A stretch of 64,000 nt of DNA from positions 1,778,501-1,842,500 of the forward strand of contig NZ_CP110679.1 of the NCBI RefSeq assembly GCF_026167525.1, given 5' to 3'. Positions 32,910 through 41,825 of this stretch are shown here, piece by piece. Below the pieces are notes generated by a model. The model saw only the letters and a program-made list of their open reading frames with translations. It was not told where the DNA came from and did no database searches. The stretch's first letter is position 1. The number at the start of each line of letters is the position of its first letter. Source of the DNA: Sphingomonas sp. M1-B02 (GTDB taxonomy: Bacteria; Pseudomonadota; Alphaproteobacteria; Sphingomonadales; Sphingomonadaceae). A program made the translations under genes and the position numbers.

Positions 32910-35618
32910 TCAGTCTCCGCCCCCCGCCCCGCCCCTCCGCCGCGGTGCCGGCACCGGCACCACGTCCAGCGCCTCCGGCACCAGCGCGAGCGTCTGGATC
33001 GCCGCCAGCCCCCATTGCGACGCGCCGTTGGTCGAGACGCCGGGCCATTCGACTATCCCGCCCGGCAGCGTCCGTCGTGGATCGCCCTCAGTCATTCCCA
33101 TGCCGGCATCGGCCGAATAGAATTCCTCCGCCGCGCGGCGGGCCAGCCCCTCGTCCGACGTCGCCCTGGCGGCATAAGCGGTGAGCCGCGAATGCCCTTG
33201 GCGCAAATTCCGACCGCCGCCGGCGGTGCCGAACTGCGCGACGAAGGCTTCGCGCGAAGCATTGTACCAGCGGCAATAATCGAGCCAGGCAGTGCGATAG
33301 CGCGGCACGTCGAGCAGCTGGAGCAGCTCGGCGTTGATCTCGACGGCGCCGAACACGGCGTTGAGGTGCGACAGGCTGACCTTGTCGCCCGGACCCAGGA
33401 AGCGCCCGCTCTTATAGTCGAACGGCGCGGTGCCCGCGAGCCAGCCGCGCTCGAGCCGGCCGATACTGTCCATCCCCGCGGCGATGCGATCGCGCCATTT
33501 GCGATCGCCGGTTCGCTCCCATTCGGTGAGCCAGGCGCCCGCCAGCACCGACCAGGTGGTGCCGAAGCTCATCTGGATCGTGCCCGCGGGCAGCGGCGTC
33601 GGATCGCGGCTCGGGACTTTCCGCCCGATCTCGACGGTCTTCAGCGCCTCCTCGGAGGTTGAAAGCGCGCGCATCAGATCGCCCACCCGCTCGTCCGCGG
33701 TCAGATAGTAAAAGATGCGGCGATAGGAGACGTTGCTGACCCGCGGTTGCTTCGAGCTGTCGCTCCAATGCTGGACGCCGTGGCGGGTGCCGAGGCCGGC
33801 GAAGCGCCCGGCATGATGGACGTCGACCTCGCCGGTATGCCGGGTCATCGCCTCGGCGAGCCGGAAGGTCTTGGCGTCGCCCGAGCGCAGCGCCGCATAC
33901 CAGAGCCAAAGATCGGGCGAGAGTTCGCTGTTCGCCCAGGCGAAGCCGCCGATATCATATTTCCATTCGTGGCGATCGGCATCGTAACTGTGCATCACGT
34001 CGCCATGATCCCAGAAGCCATACCAGCCGCGGCGATCGACTTCGCCGTCATAGAAATCGATCAGCCGACCGAGCTGGTCCTCGATCCGCGCACGCTGCGG
34101 AGTCGAGCGATCGGGCAAGCCCCAGTCGCCGAACACCCCGGCGGCGTGGAGCGTGGCGGGCTCGGCCATCAGCTGCGGCGGGGTGACGGCGCTGCGCGCC
34201 ATCGCCTGAAGCAGCGGCGTCTGGGGGGTGGCGTCGAGCGCCCAGAGCATCAGCTCGCTGGTACGGGCGATCCCCAGAGGTTCATCCCAGCCTGGCTCAT
34301 AATCCTCATAGGTGATCTGGAGGCCTTCATTCTGCGCGGCGAAGGTCTCCATGCCCATCGTGCCGTGATAGGGGCGCAGGTCCATCGGCTTGGCGTCGGG
34401 CGACCAGAGCCAGGCGGTGAGGCTCGCGGTCTCGCCGGTGGCACCACGAATGTCGATCTGGCCAGGGTGGCGCTGCCAGAAATAGCGGGCGGCGATCGCC
34501 GCGCCGCCCTGCGGCGAGCCGACATAGCCGAAGCCCAGCGCGCGCTTGCCCTCGGTCGCATCGATCCAGCCATGGCCGGCGCCGGTGCGCTTGGTGAGGG
34601 TGAAGCCGTTAGCCGAAAGCTGCGACAGGCTGAAATCGGACCAGGGCGGGATGCGTTCGAGCAACGCCCCCACCGGCGCAGCCATCTCGGCCACCGGCGG
34701 CACCGCCTTGCCCGCCACCTGCGCCTCGCGGAAGGCGGTGCCGGGATCGCGCCGCAGCCCGGTTAGCGGGCGCACCGCTTCGGCGAACATCGCGTCGCTG
34801 CCGGTCGCGAGGCGGATATGGCGATCGTGCAGCGCGCCGCGCATCGGCACGTCGGTCGCGATCCCCAGCCCCGAGACGAAATCGGCCTTGTCGACGTCGT
34901 AGATAAAGCTGTGGACGATCCGCAGCGCATCCGATCCGGCATAGGCATAGAGCCGCACGATGAACGGCATCACGGTCCGCCCGCCGCCCTGATGCTTGCC
35001 CTCCAGCCGGATCACCGCGCGCACCGGCCCGCTTTGCTCGACCACCGCTCGCGCGATCGTCCCCGCCAGCGGCACCCGCTCGCCATCCTCCGATCCCGCG
35101 CGCAATTCGCCCAGCAGCCGCGCGTTGGACAGCAACACCCGCCTGCCGCGCCGCGCCGCGCGCACCGCCGCCGTCCCGCTCCGTCCAATCTCCCATTCCA
35201 GCCCGCCCATCCGCACGAAGATCGCGTCCGCAGTCTCACGCACCGAAACCGGCGCCTTCGGCACGGCAGGTCTCCCCGCCCCCACGCTAAGCCGGTCCAC
35301 CCCGCCTTCGCCGGCCGCTATCGCGTGCGCGGTCCATTTGATCGAGCCATCGGGCCAGTAGGCGGTAGGCCAGCTTTGCGAGGGCACCGCCTCGCCCCCG
35401 GCGCGCACCGTCAGCGCCTGCCCCTTGGCAACCGTGCCGCGCGGCCATGCCATGCCGAAGGTCTGCCCGGCATGCGCCTCGGGCGCAGCGCCATCGATCC
35501 AGCGCACCGGCGCCTCGAGGATCTTGCCGCGTGATTGCGCACGCACCGTGCCGGCCGTGCCGGATGCCGCCGCGATCAGCGCGCTTTGCAGGATCGTCCG
35601 CCGACTGACGCGCATCAT
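32910..35618 (-). CDS. Exported PcRGLX/YetA-like polysaccharide lyase-family protein
   Basis: The protein has 902 residues and an N-terminal Tat signal (SRRTILQSALIAAASG). It resembles the PcRGLX/YetA family, with an N-terminal RIFT-like beta barrel (PVRWIDGA, GQTFGMAWPRGTV, SWPTAYWPDGSIKW), a central beta-sandwich and a C-terminal alpha/alpha toroid with many Trp and Tyr residues (GWYGFWDHGDVMHSYD, DIGGFAWANSE, LWLWYAALRSGD). Family members include exo-rhamnogalacturonan lyase. It is the second gene after a DUF6250 lipoprotein, six bases away, as in pectin or plant-glycan utilisation loci. Confidence 0.75.
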   Translation of the reverse strand: MMRVSRRTILQSALIAAASGTAGTVRAQSRGKILEAPVRWIDGAAPEAHAGQTFGMAWPRGTVAKGQALTVRAGGEAVPSQSWPTAYWPDGSIKWTAHAIAAGEGGVDRLSVGAGRPAVPKAPVSVRETADAIFVRMGGLEWEIGRSGTAAVRAARRGRRVLLSNARLLGELRAGSEDGERVPLAGTIARAVVEQSGPVRAVIRLEGKHQGGGRTVMPFIVRLYAYAGSDALRIVHSFIYDVDKADFVSGLGIATDVPMRGALHDRHIRLATGSDAMFAEAVRPLTGLRRDPGTAFREAQVAGKAVPPVAEMAAPVGALLERIPPWSDFSLSQLSANGFTLTKRTGAGHGWIDATEGKRALGFGYVGSPQGGAAIAARYFWQRHPGQIDIRGATGETASLTAWLWSPDAKPMDLRPYHGTMGMETFAAQNEGLQITYEDYEPGWDEPLGIARTSELMLWALDATPQTPLLQAMARSAVTPPQLMAEPATLHAAGVFGDWGLPDRSTPQRARIEDQLGRLIDFYDGEVDRRGWYGFWDHGDVMHSYDADRHEWKYDIGGFAWANSELSPDLWLWYAALRSGDAKTFRLAEAMTRHTGEVDVHHAGRFAGLGTRHGVQHWSDSSKQPRVSNVSYRRIFYYLTADERVGDLMRALSTSEEALKTVEIGRKVPSRDPTPLPAGTIQMSFGTTWSVLAGAWLTEWERTGDRKWRDRIAAGMDSIGRLERGWLAGTAPFDYKSGRFLGPGDKVSLSHLNAVFGAVEINAELLQLLDVPRYRTAWLDYCRWYNASREAFVAQFGTAGGGRNLRQGHSRLTAYAARATSDEGLARRAAEEFYSADAGMGMTEGDPRRTLPGGIVEWPGVSTNGASQWGLAAIQTLALVPEALDVVPVPAPRRRGGAGGGD

Positions 35619-35624
35619 AATCTC

Positions 35625-36320
35625 CTAAGGCTTGGAAATGCGGAGGTTCCGCACGCGGATGTGGCTTTTCGTGGTGCGCAGCGCGAACCAGCCGCGCGTG
35701 TAGGGTGCGGGGTCGCGCATCATGAAGATTCGGCGCCCGTCGCGCTCGACGGCAATGTCTTGGCCGTTCGCGATCAGGCGGACCTGCGTCCAGCGATTGG
35801 GCACCAGCATGTCGGCCGCTCCGGCAAGATCATGCTCCGGCAGCAGCGGACGATCCCCCGCCCGCCCGGTGTAGCGGCGAAAGCGAGTCGTGCTGTTCCG
35901 ATTGCCGCCGATGCCGACATAATAGGTCGTCAGATCGTCATAGGTCGCAAAGGCGCCCGAACGCCCCGGATCGAGCACCGATCCCGCCTTAGCCTTGGGG
36001 TCGGTGGCCATCCAGAAGGCGTTGAGATCGCTGACCTCGTCATTGGCCCCGCCCTCGGACACCGCCATCGCCTCGAACTCAATGGCTACCGGCCCGGTCA
36101 GCTCTTGCTTGTGCCAGAGCGACAACCCGGCGGGCGTATCGATGTCGATGACCTCACCGAACGTCACCCGCGCTGGCTGTTCCGCCTCGATGGTCCAGTC
36201 CGCCGACGCGGCGGTGGCGAGCGGCGCGGGCCGCCCAGCGCAGGCCGTGACCGCAAGAAGAAGTGTGGCGCATGCGGTACCGATTGCTCGCTTTGCCTTC
36301 CTCCCAGCGTCTCCGCGCAT
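35625..36320 (-). CDS. DUF6250 domain lipoprotein
   Basis: The 231-residue protein has a lipoprotein signal (CATLLLAVTACAG) and a concanavalin-like beta domain with WTIEAEQPARVTFGEVIDIDTPAGLSLW, LNAFWMATDP, YYVGIGGN and GWFALRTTKSHIRVRNLRI, matching DUF6250 proteins found next to glycan-degrading enzymes. It is probably cotranscribed with the downstream YetA-like lyase. The specific glycan is unknown. Confidence 0.75.
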   Translation of the reverse strand: MRGDAGRKAKRAIGTACATLLLAVTACAGRPAPLATAASADWTIEAEQPARVTFGEVIDIDTPAGLSLWHKQELTGPVAIEFEAMAVSEGGANDEVSDLNAFWMATDPKAKAGSVLDPGRSGAFATYDDLTTYYVGIGGNRNSTTRFRRYTGRAGDRPLLPEHDLAGAADMLVPNRWTQVRLIANGQDIAVERDGRRIFMMRDPAPYTRGWFALRTTKSHIRVRNLRISKP

Positions 36321-36539
36321 GGATCACATCCCCTATCGCCGGCTCGGTCGGCGCTTGCGACCGCCGAACTTGGTCAGACCAATATCAGCGAGGCTCCCGG
36401 AAGGGAAATAAATCCTTGCATGTGAAATCGGATCCCATTTTTCGGGATCGACTGCACTAGCGCAGAGCTGATTGCACCTCGTCAGGGAGTAGAGGAGGCC
36501 GACCCTCCCAGGCCCGGCGGGCGGCGCCCCGGGGGCACC

Positions 36540-36625
36540 TGGTGGACAGGGCTGGATTCGAACCAGCGTACGCTTGCACGGGCAGATTTACAGTCTGCTG
36601 CCTTTAACCACTCGGCCACCTGTCC
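36540..36625 (-). tRNA. tRNA-Tyr (anticodon GTA)
   Basis: An 86-base class II tRNA is read on the - strand: acceptor GGACAGG with encoded CCA, D-arm GCCGAGTGGTTAAAGGC, anticodon stem GCAGA / TCTGC with loop CTGTAAA, a long variable arm and T-arm GGTTCGAATCC. The anticodon GTA and long variable arm identify Tyr. The 218 bases to the DUF6250 gene hold nothing recognisable. Confidence 0.95.
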
Positions 36626-36744
36626 ATCGGGCCGCTTATTCAGCGAGCGCGGTCCATTGCCGGGCGCAAGGCGGGCTGTCAACGCCTTGCGCGCCACGCG
36701 TGCGCCGCATAGCGTCGGCAACCACTTATTCGACCAGGAGTCTC

Positions 36745-38343
36745 ATGCGCACCGCCACCGCAATCGCCGCCCTCATGCTCGCCGCAACGCCGGTTGTCGC
36801 CCAGACGGTCGATCGGACCGAAGTCGCCCGGATCGTCGACGAAGGCACCGCCGACTCCGAAGTGATGCGCATCGCGCAATATCTGACCGACGTGATCGGT
36901 CCGCGCCTGACCAACTCGCCGGGCATGCGACGCGCCGAGGATTGGACCGCGGCCAAGTTCCGCGAATGGGGCTTGAGCAACGTCCACAAGGAGGGCTTCG
37001 AATTCGGCCGTGGCTGGGAATCGGAAGGGGCCTTCATGCGGCTGATCGAACCGCGCGCGATTCCGCTCACTATCGCCCCGATCACCTGGACGCCGGGCAC
37101 CGCCGGGACCATGCGCGCGCCGATCGTGCTCGCCGCGCTGACCGATCCCGGCGCGCTGGCGCAGTATAAGGGCAAGCTCGCCCGCAAGATCGTCCTCGTC
37201 TCCGATCCCGAGGAGCCCAAGGATGCGGACACCGTCCCTTTCCGCCGCTGGACCGATGCGGAACTCGCCAAGTTCGATACGTTCGAGATGCCCGCCAATC
37301 GCCCGCGCCCGCCCAGCGCCGGCCGCACCTTCGCGCAGATTCGCGACGATTTCCTGAAGGCCGAGGGTGCCGTCGCTTATGCCACCATGTCGGGCCGCCC
37401 GGGCAAGATCGTCCACGGTTCGGGCTCGCGCTTCGGCGTGGGCGACACCCCGCCGCTCCCCGGCTTCGAGATCGCGCAGGAGGATTATCGCCGGCTCGCG
37501 CGGCTTTCCAAGATGGGCGCAGCGCCGGTCGTCGAATTCGCCAGCGCCGTCCGCTTCGACGATAGCGACACCCAGGGCTACAATATCATCGGCGACATCG
37601 CCGGCAGCGATTCGCGTGCAGGCTATGTGATGGCCGGCGCCCATCTCGACAGCTGGGCGGCCGGCGACGGCGCCGCGGACAATGCCGCCGGCGTCGCAAT
37701 GGTGATGGAGGCCGCGCGCATCATCCGCGCGTTGGGCATCAAGCCGAAGCGGACGATCCGCTTCGCTTTGTGGTCGGGAGAGGAGCAGGGCCTGTTCGGC
37801 TCGCTCAATTATGTCGAGCGCCATCTCGCCGCCCGTCCGGTCGAGGAAGGGATCACCGGTTTGGCGCGCTTCTATGGCTGGACCCGCGGCTGGCCGATCA
37901 CGCCCAAGCCCGATCATGCGCGCCTCGCCGCCTATTTCAACATCGACAACGGCTCGGGCCGGATCCGCGGCATCAACACGCAGAACAATTCGGCGGTGGT
38001 GCCGATCTTCAAGGAATGGCTGGCGCCGTTCGAATCGATGGGGGCGACCCAGGTCGCGATCCGCAAGGTCGGCGGCACCGATCATATGTTCTTCGACGCG
38101 GTGGGCATTCCCGCCTTCCAGTTCATCCAGGATCCGCTCGATTATGGTTCGCTGCGGCACCACACCAATCTCGACACGTTCGACGCGCTGAGGGCCGACG
38201 ACATGCGCCAGGGCGCGATCATCCTGGCAGCGTTCCTGGTCAATGCCGCTAATTCGGATCGCCCGTTGCCGCGGGTGCCGATGCCGACCGAGCCCAAACC
38301 GTCCGACGGCCTCTATCCCTACACCGCTCCGGCCGCGAACTGA
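36745..38343 (+). CDS. Exported M28-family zinc aminopeptidase
   Basis: The ATG at 36745 has CAGGAG five bases upstream and gives 532 residues with a signal peptide (ATAIAALMLAATPVVAQ). A PA-like inserted domain precedes the M28 core, whose zinc ligands are visible: His in GAHLDSW, Asp in GAADNAAG, Glu pair in SGEEQGL, Asp in FNIDNGSG and His in LRHHTNLD. It probably releases N-terminal residues from peptides in the periplasm. Its stop overlaps the rlmB start (TGATG). Confidence 0.9.
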   Translation: MRTATAIAALMLAATPVVAQTVDRTEVARIVDEGTADSEVMRIAQYLTDVIGPRLTNSPGMRRAEDWTAAKFREWGLSNVHKEGFEFGRGWESEGAFMRLIEPRAIPLTIAPITWTPGTAGTMRAPIVLAALTDPGALAQYKGKLARKIVLVSDPEEPKDADTVPFRRWTDAELAKFDTFEMPANRPRPPSAGRTFAQIRDDFLKAEGAVAYATMSGRPGKIVHGSGSRFGVGDTPPLPGFEIAQEDYRRLARLSKMGAAPVVEFASAVRFDDSDTQGYNIIGDIAGSDSRAGYVMAGAHLDSWAAGDGAADNAAGVAMVMEAARIIRALGIKPKRTIRFALWSGEEQGLFGSLNYVERHLAARPVEEGITGLARFYGWTRGWPITPKPDHARLAAYFNIDNGSGRIRGINTQNNSAVVPIFKEWLAPFESMGATQVAIRKVGGTDHMFFDAVGIPAFQFIQDPLDYGSLRHHTNLDTFDALRADDMRQGAIILAAFLVNAANSDRPLPRVPMPTEPKPSDGLYPYTAPAAN

Positions 38344-39089
38344 TGGCACGCAAAGGCCATCGCCCGAGTAAGGCACCCTCGTCGCACCCGCGTTTCTATG
38401 GGCGCCACGCAGTGCTCGCCGCGCTCGCCAATCCCGAGCGGACCGTCCGGAAAATCTGGGGCACGCGCGAGGCGCTGGCCGCGCTCGATATCCCGCCGAC
38501 GATCCAGATCACCTTTGCCGAGGTCGCCGATCTGGCCCGGCTGGTGCCTGGCGATGCGCCGCACCAGGGGTTGGTCGCCGAAGTCGATCCGCTCGAGGAA
38601 ATCTGGCTGGGCGACCTGCTCGAGCAGGGCAAGGGCGACCGGCGGCCGCTGGTGATCCTCGATCAGGTCACCGATCCGCACAATGTCGGCGCGGTGCTGC
38701 GTTCCGCCGCGGCGTTCGACGCGCTTGGCATCATCACCCAGGACCGCCACGCGCCGCCCGAATCGGGCTCGCTGGCGCGCTCCGCCTCGGGCACGCTAGA
38801 GACGGTGCCCTGGGTCCGCGTGGTCAATCTGGCGCGCGCGCTCGATGAGATTGCCGAGGTGGGCTTCTGGCGGATCGGTCTCACCGGCCACGCCGAAAGC
38901 ACGCTGGGCGAAGTGATGGGCGAAGGCCGGATCGCGCTGGTCCTCGGCGCCGAGGGCGAGGGCATGCGCCAGAATACCGAGGCGCATTGCGATCAGCTTG
39001 CGCGCCTCCCCATCTCGGATAAGGTCGAGAGCCTTAACGTGTCCAATGCCGCGGCCGTCGCGCTTTATGCGATCGCCACCCGCGGCTGA
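38343..39089 (+). CDS. rlmB: 23S rRNA (guanosine-2'-O)-methyltransferase RlmB
   Basis: The protein has 248 residues, a typical length. An N-terminal substrate-binding domain (RFYGRHAVLAALANPER) is followed by the SPOUT knot: VILDQVTDPHNVGAVLRSAAAF, ALVLGAEGEGM and LPISDKVESLNVSNAAAVALY. This family 2'-O-methylates G2251 in the peptidyl-transferase loop. A tRNA (TrmH-like) target is a less likely alternative. Confidence 0.92.
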   Translation: MARKGHRPSKAPSSHPRFYGRHAVLAALANPERTVRKIWGTREALAALDIPPTIQITFAEVADLARLVPGDAPHQGLVAEVDPLEEIWLGDLLEQGKGDRRPLVILDQVTDPHNVGAVLRSAAAFDALGIITQDRHAPPESGSLARSASGTLETVPWVRVVNLARALDEIAEVGFWRIGLTGHAESTLGEVMGEGRIALVLGAEGEGMRQNTEAHCDQLARLPISDKVESLNVSNAAAVALYAIATRG

Positions 39090-39100
39090 ACCTGGGGGGA

Positions 39101-39883
39101 ATGATGCATCTTGGGAAGGCGATCGTCGCTGCGCTGATAGTGCCGCTGTTGCTGACGGCATGCCTGTTCACGCCGGGCAAGTTCCAGTCGACGCTCGACA
39201 TCCGCGCCGACCGCAGCTTCACCTTCACCTACAAAGGTGAGGTTCTGGCGGTCGACATGAAGGGGTTGATGGGCAAGGCAATGGCGATGGGCATGTCCGA
39301 AGCCGCCAAGAAGTCCGCTGGTACGGACGATGCCGACAAGGAAGCCGGAGTCCCCGACCTGGCGCCCACGCCCGAGGAAAAGGCTAAGCGCGACGCCGAC
39401 TATCGCGAACTGGCGGCGCTGATCGCCAAGGAAGGCGGCTATCGCCAAGTCGAATATCGCGGCGACGGGCTATTCTATGTCGATTACGCGATTTCCGGAA
39501 AACTGAGCCACGGCTTCGTATTCCCGTTCAACCCGGACGCCCAGATGATGCTGCCGTTCGTGACGGTCGAACTGCGCGGTAAGGACGGGGTGCGCGTCAA
39601 GGCGCCCGGCTTCGCCAAGCAGGACACATCGGGCGGCCTGGGCGCCATGGGTGGCCTCGGCTCGATGGGCGAGGGCATGAGCGACGGCATGGGCAAGGCG
39701 ATGGGGATGAACACCGACGTCAAGATTGACGGCACCTTCGTGCTCACCACCAACGCCGAAATCGTCAGCCAGAACGAGGAGGCGGGCGCCGCGACCGCTG
39801 CGAACGGCAAGAGCATCACCTGGAAGGTCAACGCGCGTACCAAGGATGCGCCGATGGCGACGCTGAAGGTCGCGGGGCTCTAA
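39101..39883 (+). CDS. Hypothetical lipoprotein with a Met/Gly-rich segment
   Basis: The 260-residue protein has a lipobox (LIVPLLLTAC) and a mature region with FTFTYKGEVLAVDMKGL, an acidic Lys-rich linker and a C-terminal Gly/Met-rich stretch (GLGAMGGLGSMGEGMSDGMG) at about residues 177-197. I do not recognise a characterised family. It follows rlmB by 11 bases and may be cotranscribed. Confidence 0.8.
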   Translation: MMHLGKAIVAALIVPLLLTACLFTPGKFQSTLDIRADRSFTFTYKGEVLAVDMKGLMGKAMAMGMSEAAKKSAGTDDADKEAGVPDLAPTPEEKAKRDADYRELAALIAKEGGYRQVEYRGDGLFYVDYAISGKLSHGFVFPFNPDAQMMLPFVTVELRGKDGVRVKAPGFAKQDTSGGLGAMGGLGSMGEGMSDGMGKAMGMNTDVKIDGTFVLTTNAEIVSQNEEAGAATAANGKSITWKVNARTKDAPMATLKVAGL

Positions 39884-39893
39884 AGGCCCGCGA

Positions 39894-40211
39894 TCAGTCT
39901 TCGGCGGCGATCGTCACGCGCAGACCGTCGAGGTCCGGCGTGAACGGGATCTGGCACGAGAGGCGCGAGCTCGAATCGCGATCCGAGGTGCTTTCGAGCA
40001 GATCATCCTCATCCTCGCTCATCGGCGGGAGTTTGGCCGCAAATTCCGGATCGACATGGATATGGCAGGTGGCGCAGCTGCAGCAGCCGCCGCACAAAGC
40101 GAGCAATTCATCCAGCCCCGCCTCGCGGATCGCTTCCATCACGCTCAGGCCGTTTCCGCTCATGATCTCGGTTTCTTCCCCTGCGCGGGTCACGACGATA
40201 AGCTTGGGCAT
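39894..40211 (-). CDS. 2Fe-2S ferredoxin (adrenodoxin type)
   Basis: The protein has 105 residues. Cysteine ligands are visible in [13 protein letters not shown] and the final one in SRLSCQI. The segments [17 protein letters not shown] and [10 protein letters not shown] match the ISC/P450-type vertebrate-like ferredoxins. It would carry electrons for Fe-S assembly or for cytochromes P450, such as those of sphingomonads. The P450 at 41826-43061 is a possible but unproven client. Confidence 0.93.
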   Translation of the reverse strand: MPKLIVVTRAGEETEIMSGNGLSVMEAIREAGLDELLALCGGCCSCATCHIHVDPEFAAKLPPMSEDEDDLLESTSDRDSSSRLSCQIPFTPDLDGLRVTIAAED

Positions 40212-40274
40212 GCATCTCTCCTCTGTCGGTCGCGTCCATGCCGCCGATGCCCCTTCGTTTCAAGGACGCCGGAC

Positions 40275-40898
40275 ATGGGCCTGACCGCCGATCAGCTGCA
40301 GCACTCGATCGACGCGCTGGCGAAAGTCGAGCCCGCCTTCGCAGCGGGGCTTCAGCGCGCCGGCTATCCGCCGGAGCGGATTCGCGATCCGGGCTATGAA
40401 ACGCTGTTGCGCACGATCGTCGGCCAGCAGGTCAGCGTCGCTGCGGCAGCATCGATCTGGAACAAGCTGGCCGGGCTGCTGGGCGACCTGACCGATCCCG
40501 CCACGGTCGCCGCCGCAGCGGACGAGACGCTGCGCGCCGCCGGCCTCTCGCGCCAGAAAGCGAGCTACGCGCGCAGCCTGGCCGAGGAGGTCAGCAGCGG
40601 ACGGCTCGACCTCGCGAGCCTTCCCGCCGACGACGAGGAAGCGATCGCCGCGCTCACCCACATCAAGGGCATCGGCCGCTGGTCGGCGGAAATCTATCTG
40701 TTGTTCGCCGAGGGGCGCGCCGACATCTGGCCGGCGGGCGACCTGGCGGTGCAGATCGAGATCGGGCGGATGCTTGGCCTCGCCGAGCGGCCCTCGGAGA
40801 AGCAACTCCGCGCGCTGTCGGAGCCGTGGCGCCCGCACCGCGGCGCGGCGGCGATCTTCGCCTGGCACCATTACAAGACCGACATGGATGTGATCTAG
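40275..40898 (+). CDS. DNA-3-methyladenine glycosylase II (AlkA-like)
   Basis: The ATG at 40275 gives 207 residues, a short AlkA. It has the HhH-GPD core: TLLRTIVGQQVSVAAAASIW, AAGLSRQKASYARSLAE, the hairpin LTHIKGIGRWSAEIYLLF and the catalytic Asp in WPAGDLAVQ. It removes alkylated bases in base excision repair. Its 3' end overlaps the convergent ROK gene by four bases. Confidence 0.9.
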   Translation: MGLTADQLQHSIDALAKVEPAFAAGLQRAGYPPERIRDPGYETLLRTIVGQQVSVAAAASIWNKLAGLLGDLTDPATVAAAADETLRAAGLSRQKASYARSLAEEVSSGRLDLASLPADDEEAIAALTHIKGIGRWSAEIYLLFAEGRADIWPAGDLAVQIEIGRMLGLAERPSEKQLRALSEPWRPHRGAAAIFAWHHYKTDMDVI

Positions 40899-41779
40899 CC
40901 GGCAGCATCCAGCCCGATGGCGATCGCCCCCAGCGGCCCGGCCATCGCGCCGAGCCCCGGCTCGCCCAGCCGCTGGTCGAGCTGCTCCGCATAGGCCGCG
41001 AGCGAGCCGTAGCCGCCGATGCTTTCCGCCAGCCGGGCGCGCAGACGCGGCATCAGCTGTGGGCGCGACGCGAGGACGCCGCCGCCGATCGCGATCCGCT
41101 CCGGTGCGGCAGTCACCACGAGATTGTGGAGCAGCCCTGCCAGATCATGCACGAACAGGTCCCACTGCGGACCGTCCTGCGGCAACTGGTCGGCCGGACA
41201 GCCGAAGCGTTCGGCGAGCGCCGGCCCGGAGATCAACCCCTCGACGCAGTCGCCGTGGAAGCGACACCAGCCGGGATAGGGGTCCCCGGGCGCGCGGGGC
41301 ACGCGCATATGCCCGGCCTCGCCGTGCGCCACGCCGTGGACAGGCACCCCGCCGGCGATGAGCCCCACCCCGACGCCGGTGCCGATCGTGATGTAGGCGT
41401 GGGTGGCCATCCCCATCGCCGCACCCCAGCGCGCCTCCGCCAGCGCGGCAGCGACGACATCGGTCTGGATCGCGCGCGGCTTTGCATAACGACGCTCCAA
41501 CCTTCGGACGAGGTCGGTGCCGGTCCAGCCGGGCTTGGTGGTGGCGGTGATCGAGCCGAAATCCGCGGCGCGCGGATCAAGCTCGAGCGGCCCGAAACTG
41601 CCGATCCCGATCGCGTCGAACGCCCAGCGATCTAGCACGGCCTCGATCGCGGCGAGCGTCGTCGCCGGATCGGTGGTGGGGATGACGATCTGCTCGCGCA
41701 CGTCCGTCGGGCCGGTGGCCAGCACCGCCACGCATTTGGTGCCGCCCAGTTCGAGCCCTGCGATCAGCGCTGTGTCCAT
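40895..41779 (-). CDS. ROK-family sugar kinase, fructokinase-like
   Basis: The protein has 294 residues with the ROK phosphate loop LELGGTKCVAVLA, a second ATP motif IGTGVGVGLIAGG, the conserved HGEAGHMRV and a zinc-binding CRFHGDCVEGLISGPAL typical of YdhR/Mak-type fructokinases, and IAIGGGVLASRP near the C-terminus. It phosphorylates a hexose, probably fructose. No transporter or sugar operon is adjacent. Confidence 0.9.
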   Translation of the reverse strand: MDTALIAGLELGGTKCVAVLATGPTDVREQIVIPTTDPATTLAAIEAVLDRWAFDAIGIGSFGPLELDPRAADFGSITATTKPGWTGTDLVRRLERRYAKPRAIQTDVVAAALAEARWGAAMGMATHAYITIGTGVGVGLIAGGVPVHGVAHGEAGHMRVPRAPGDPYPGWCRFHGDCVEGLISGPALAERFGCPADQLPQDGPQWDLFVHDLAGLLHNLVVTAAPERIAIGGGVLASRPQLMPRLRARLAESIGGYGSLAAYAEQLDQRLGEPGLGAMAGPLGAIAIGLDAAG

Positions 41780-41825
41780 GACCCTGGACTAGCCCAGCCG
41801 CTCGGTCCGGGGAAGCCGGCCGCCT

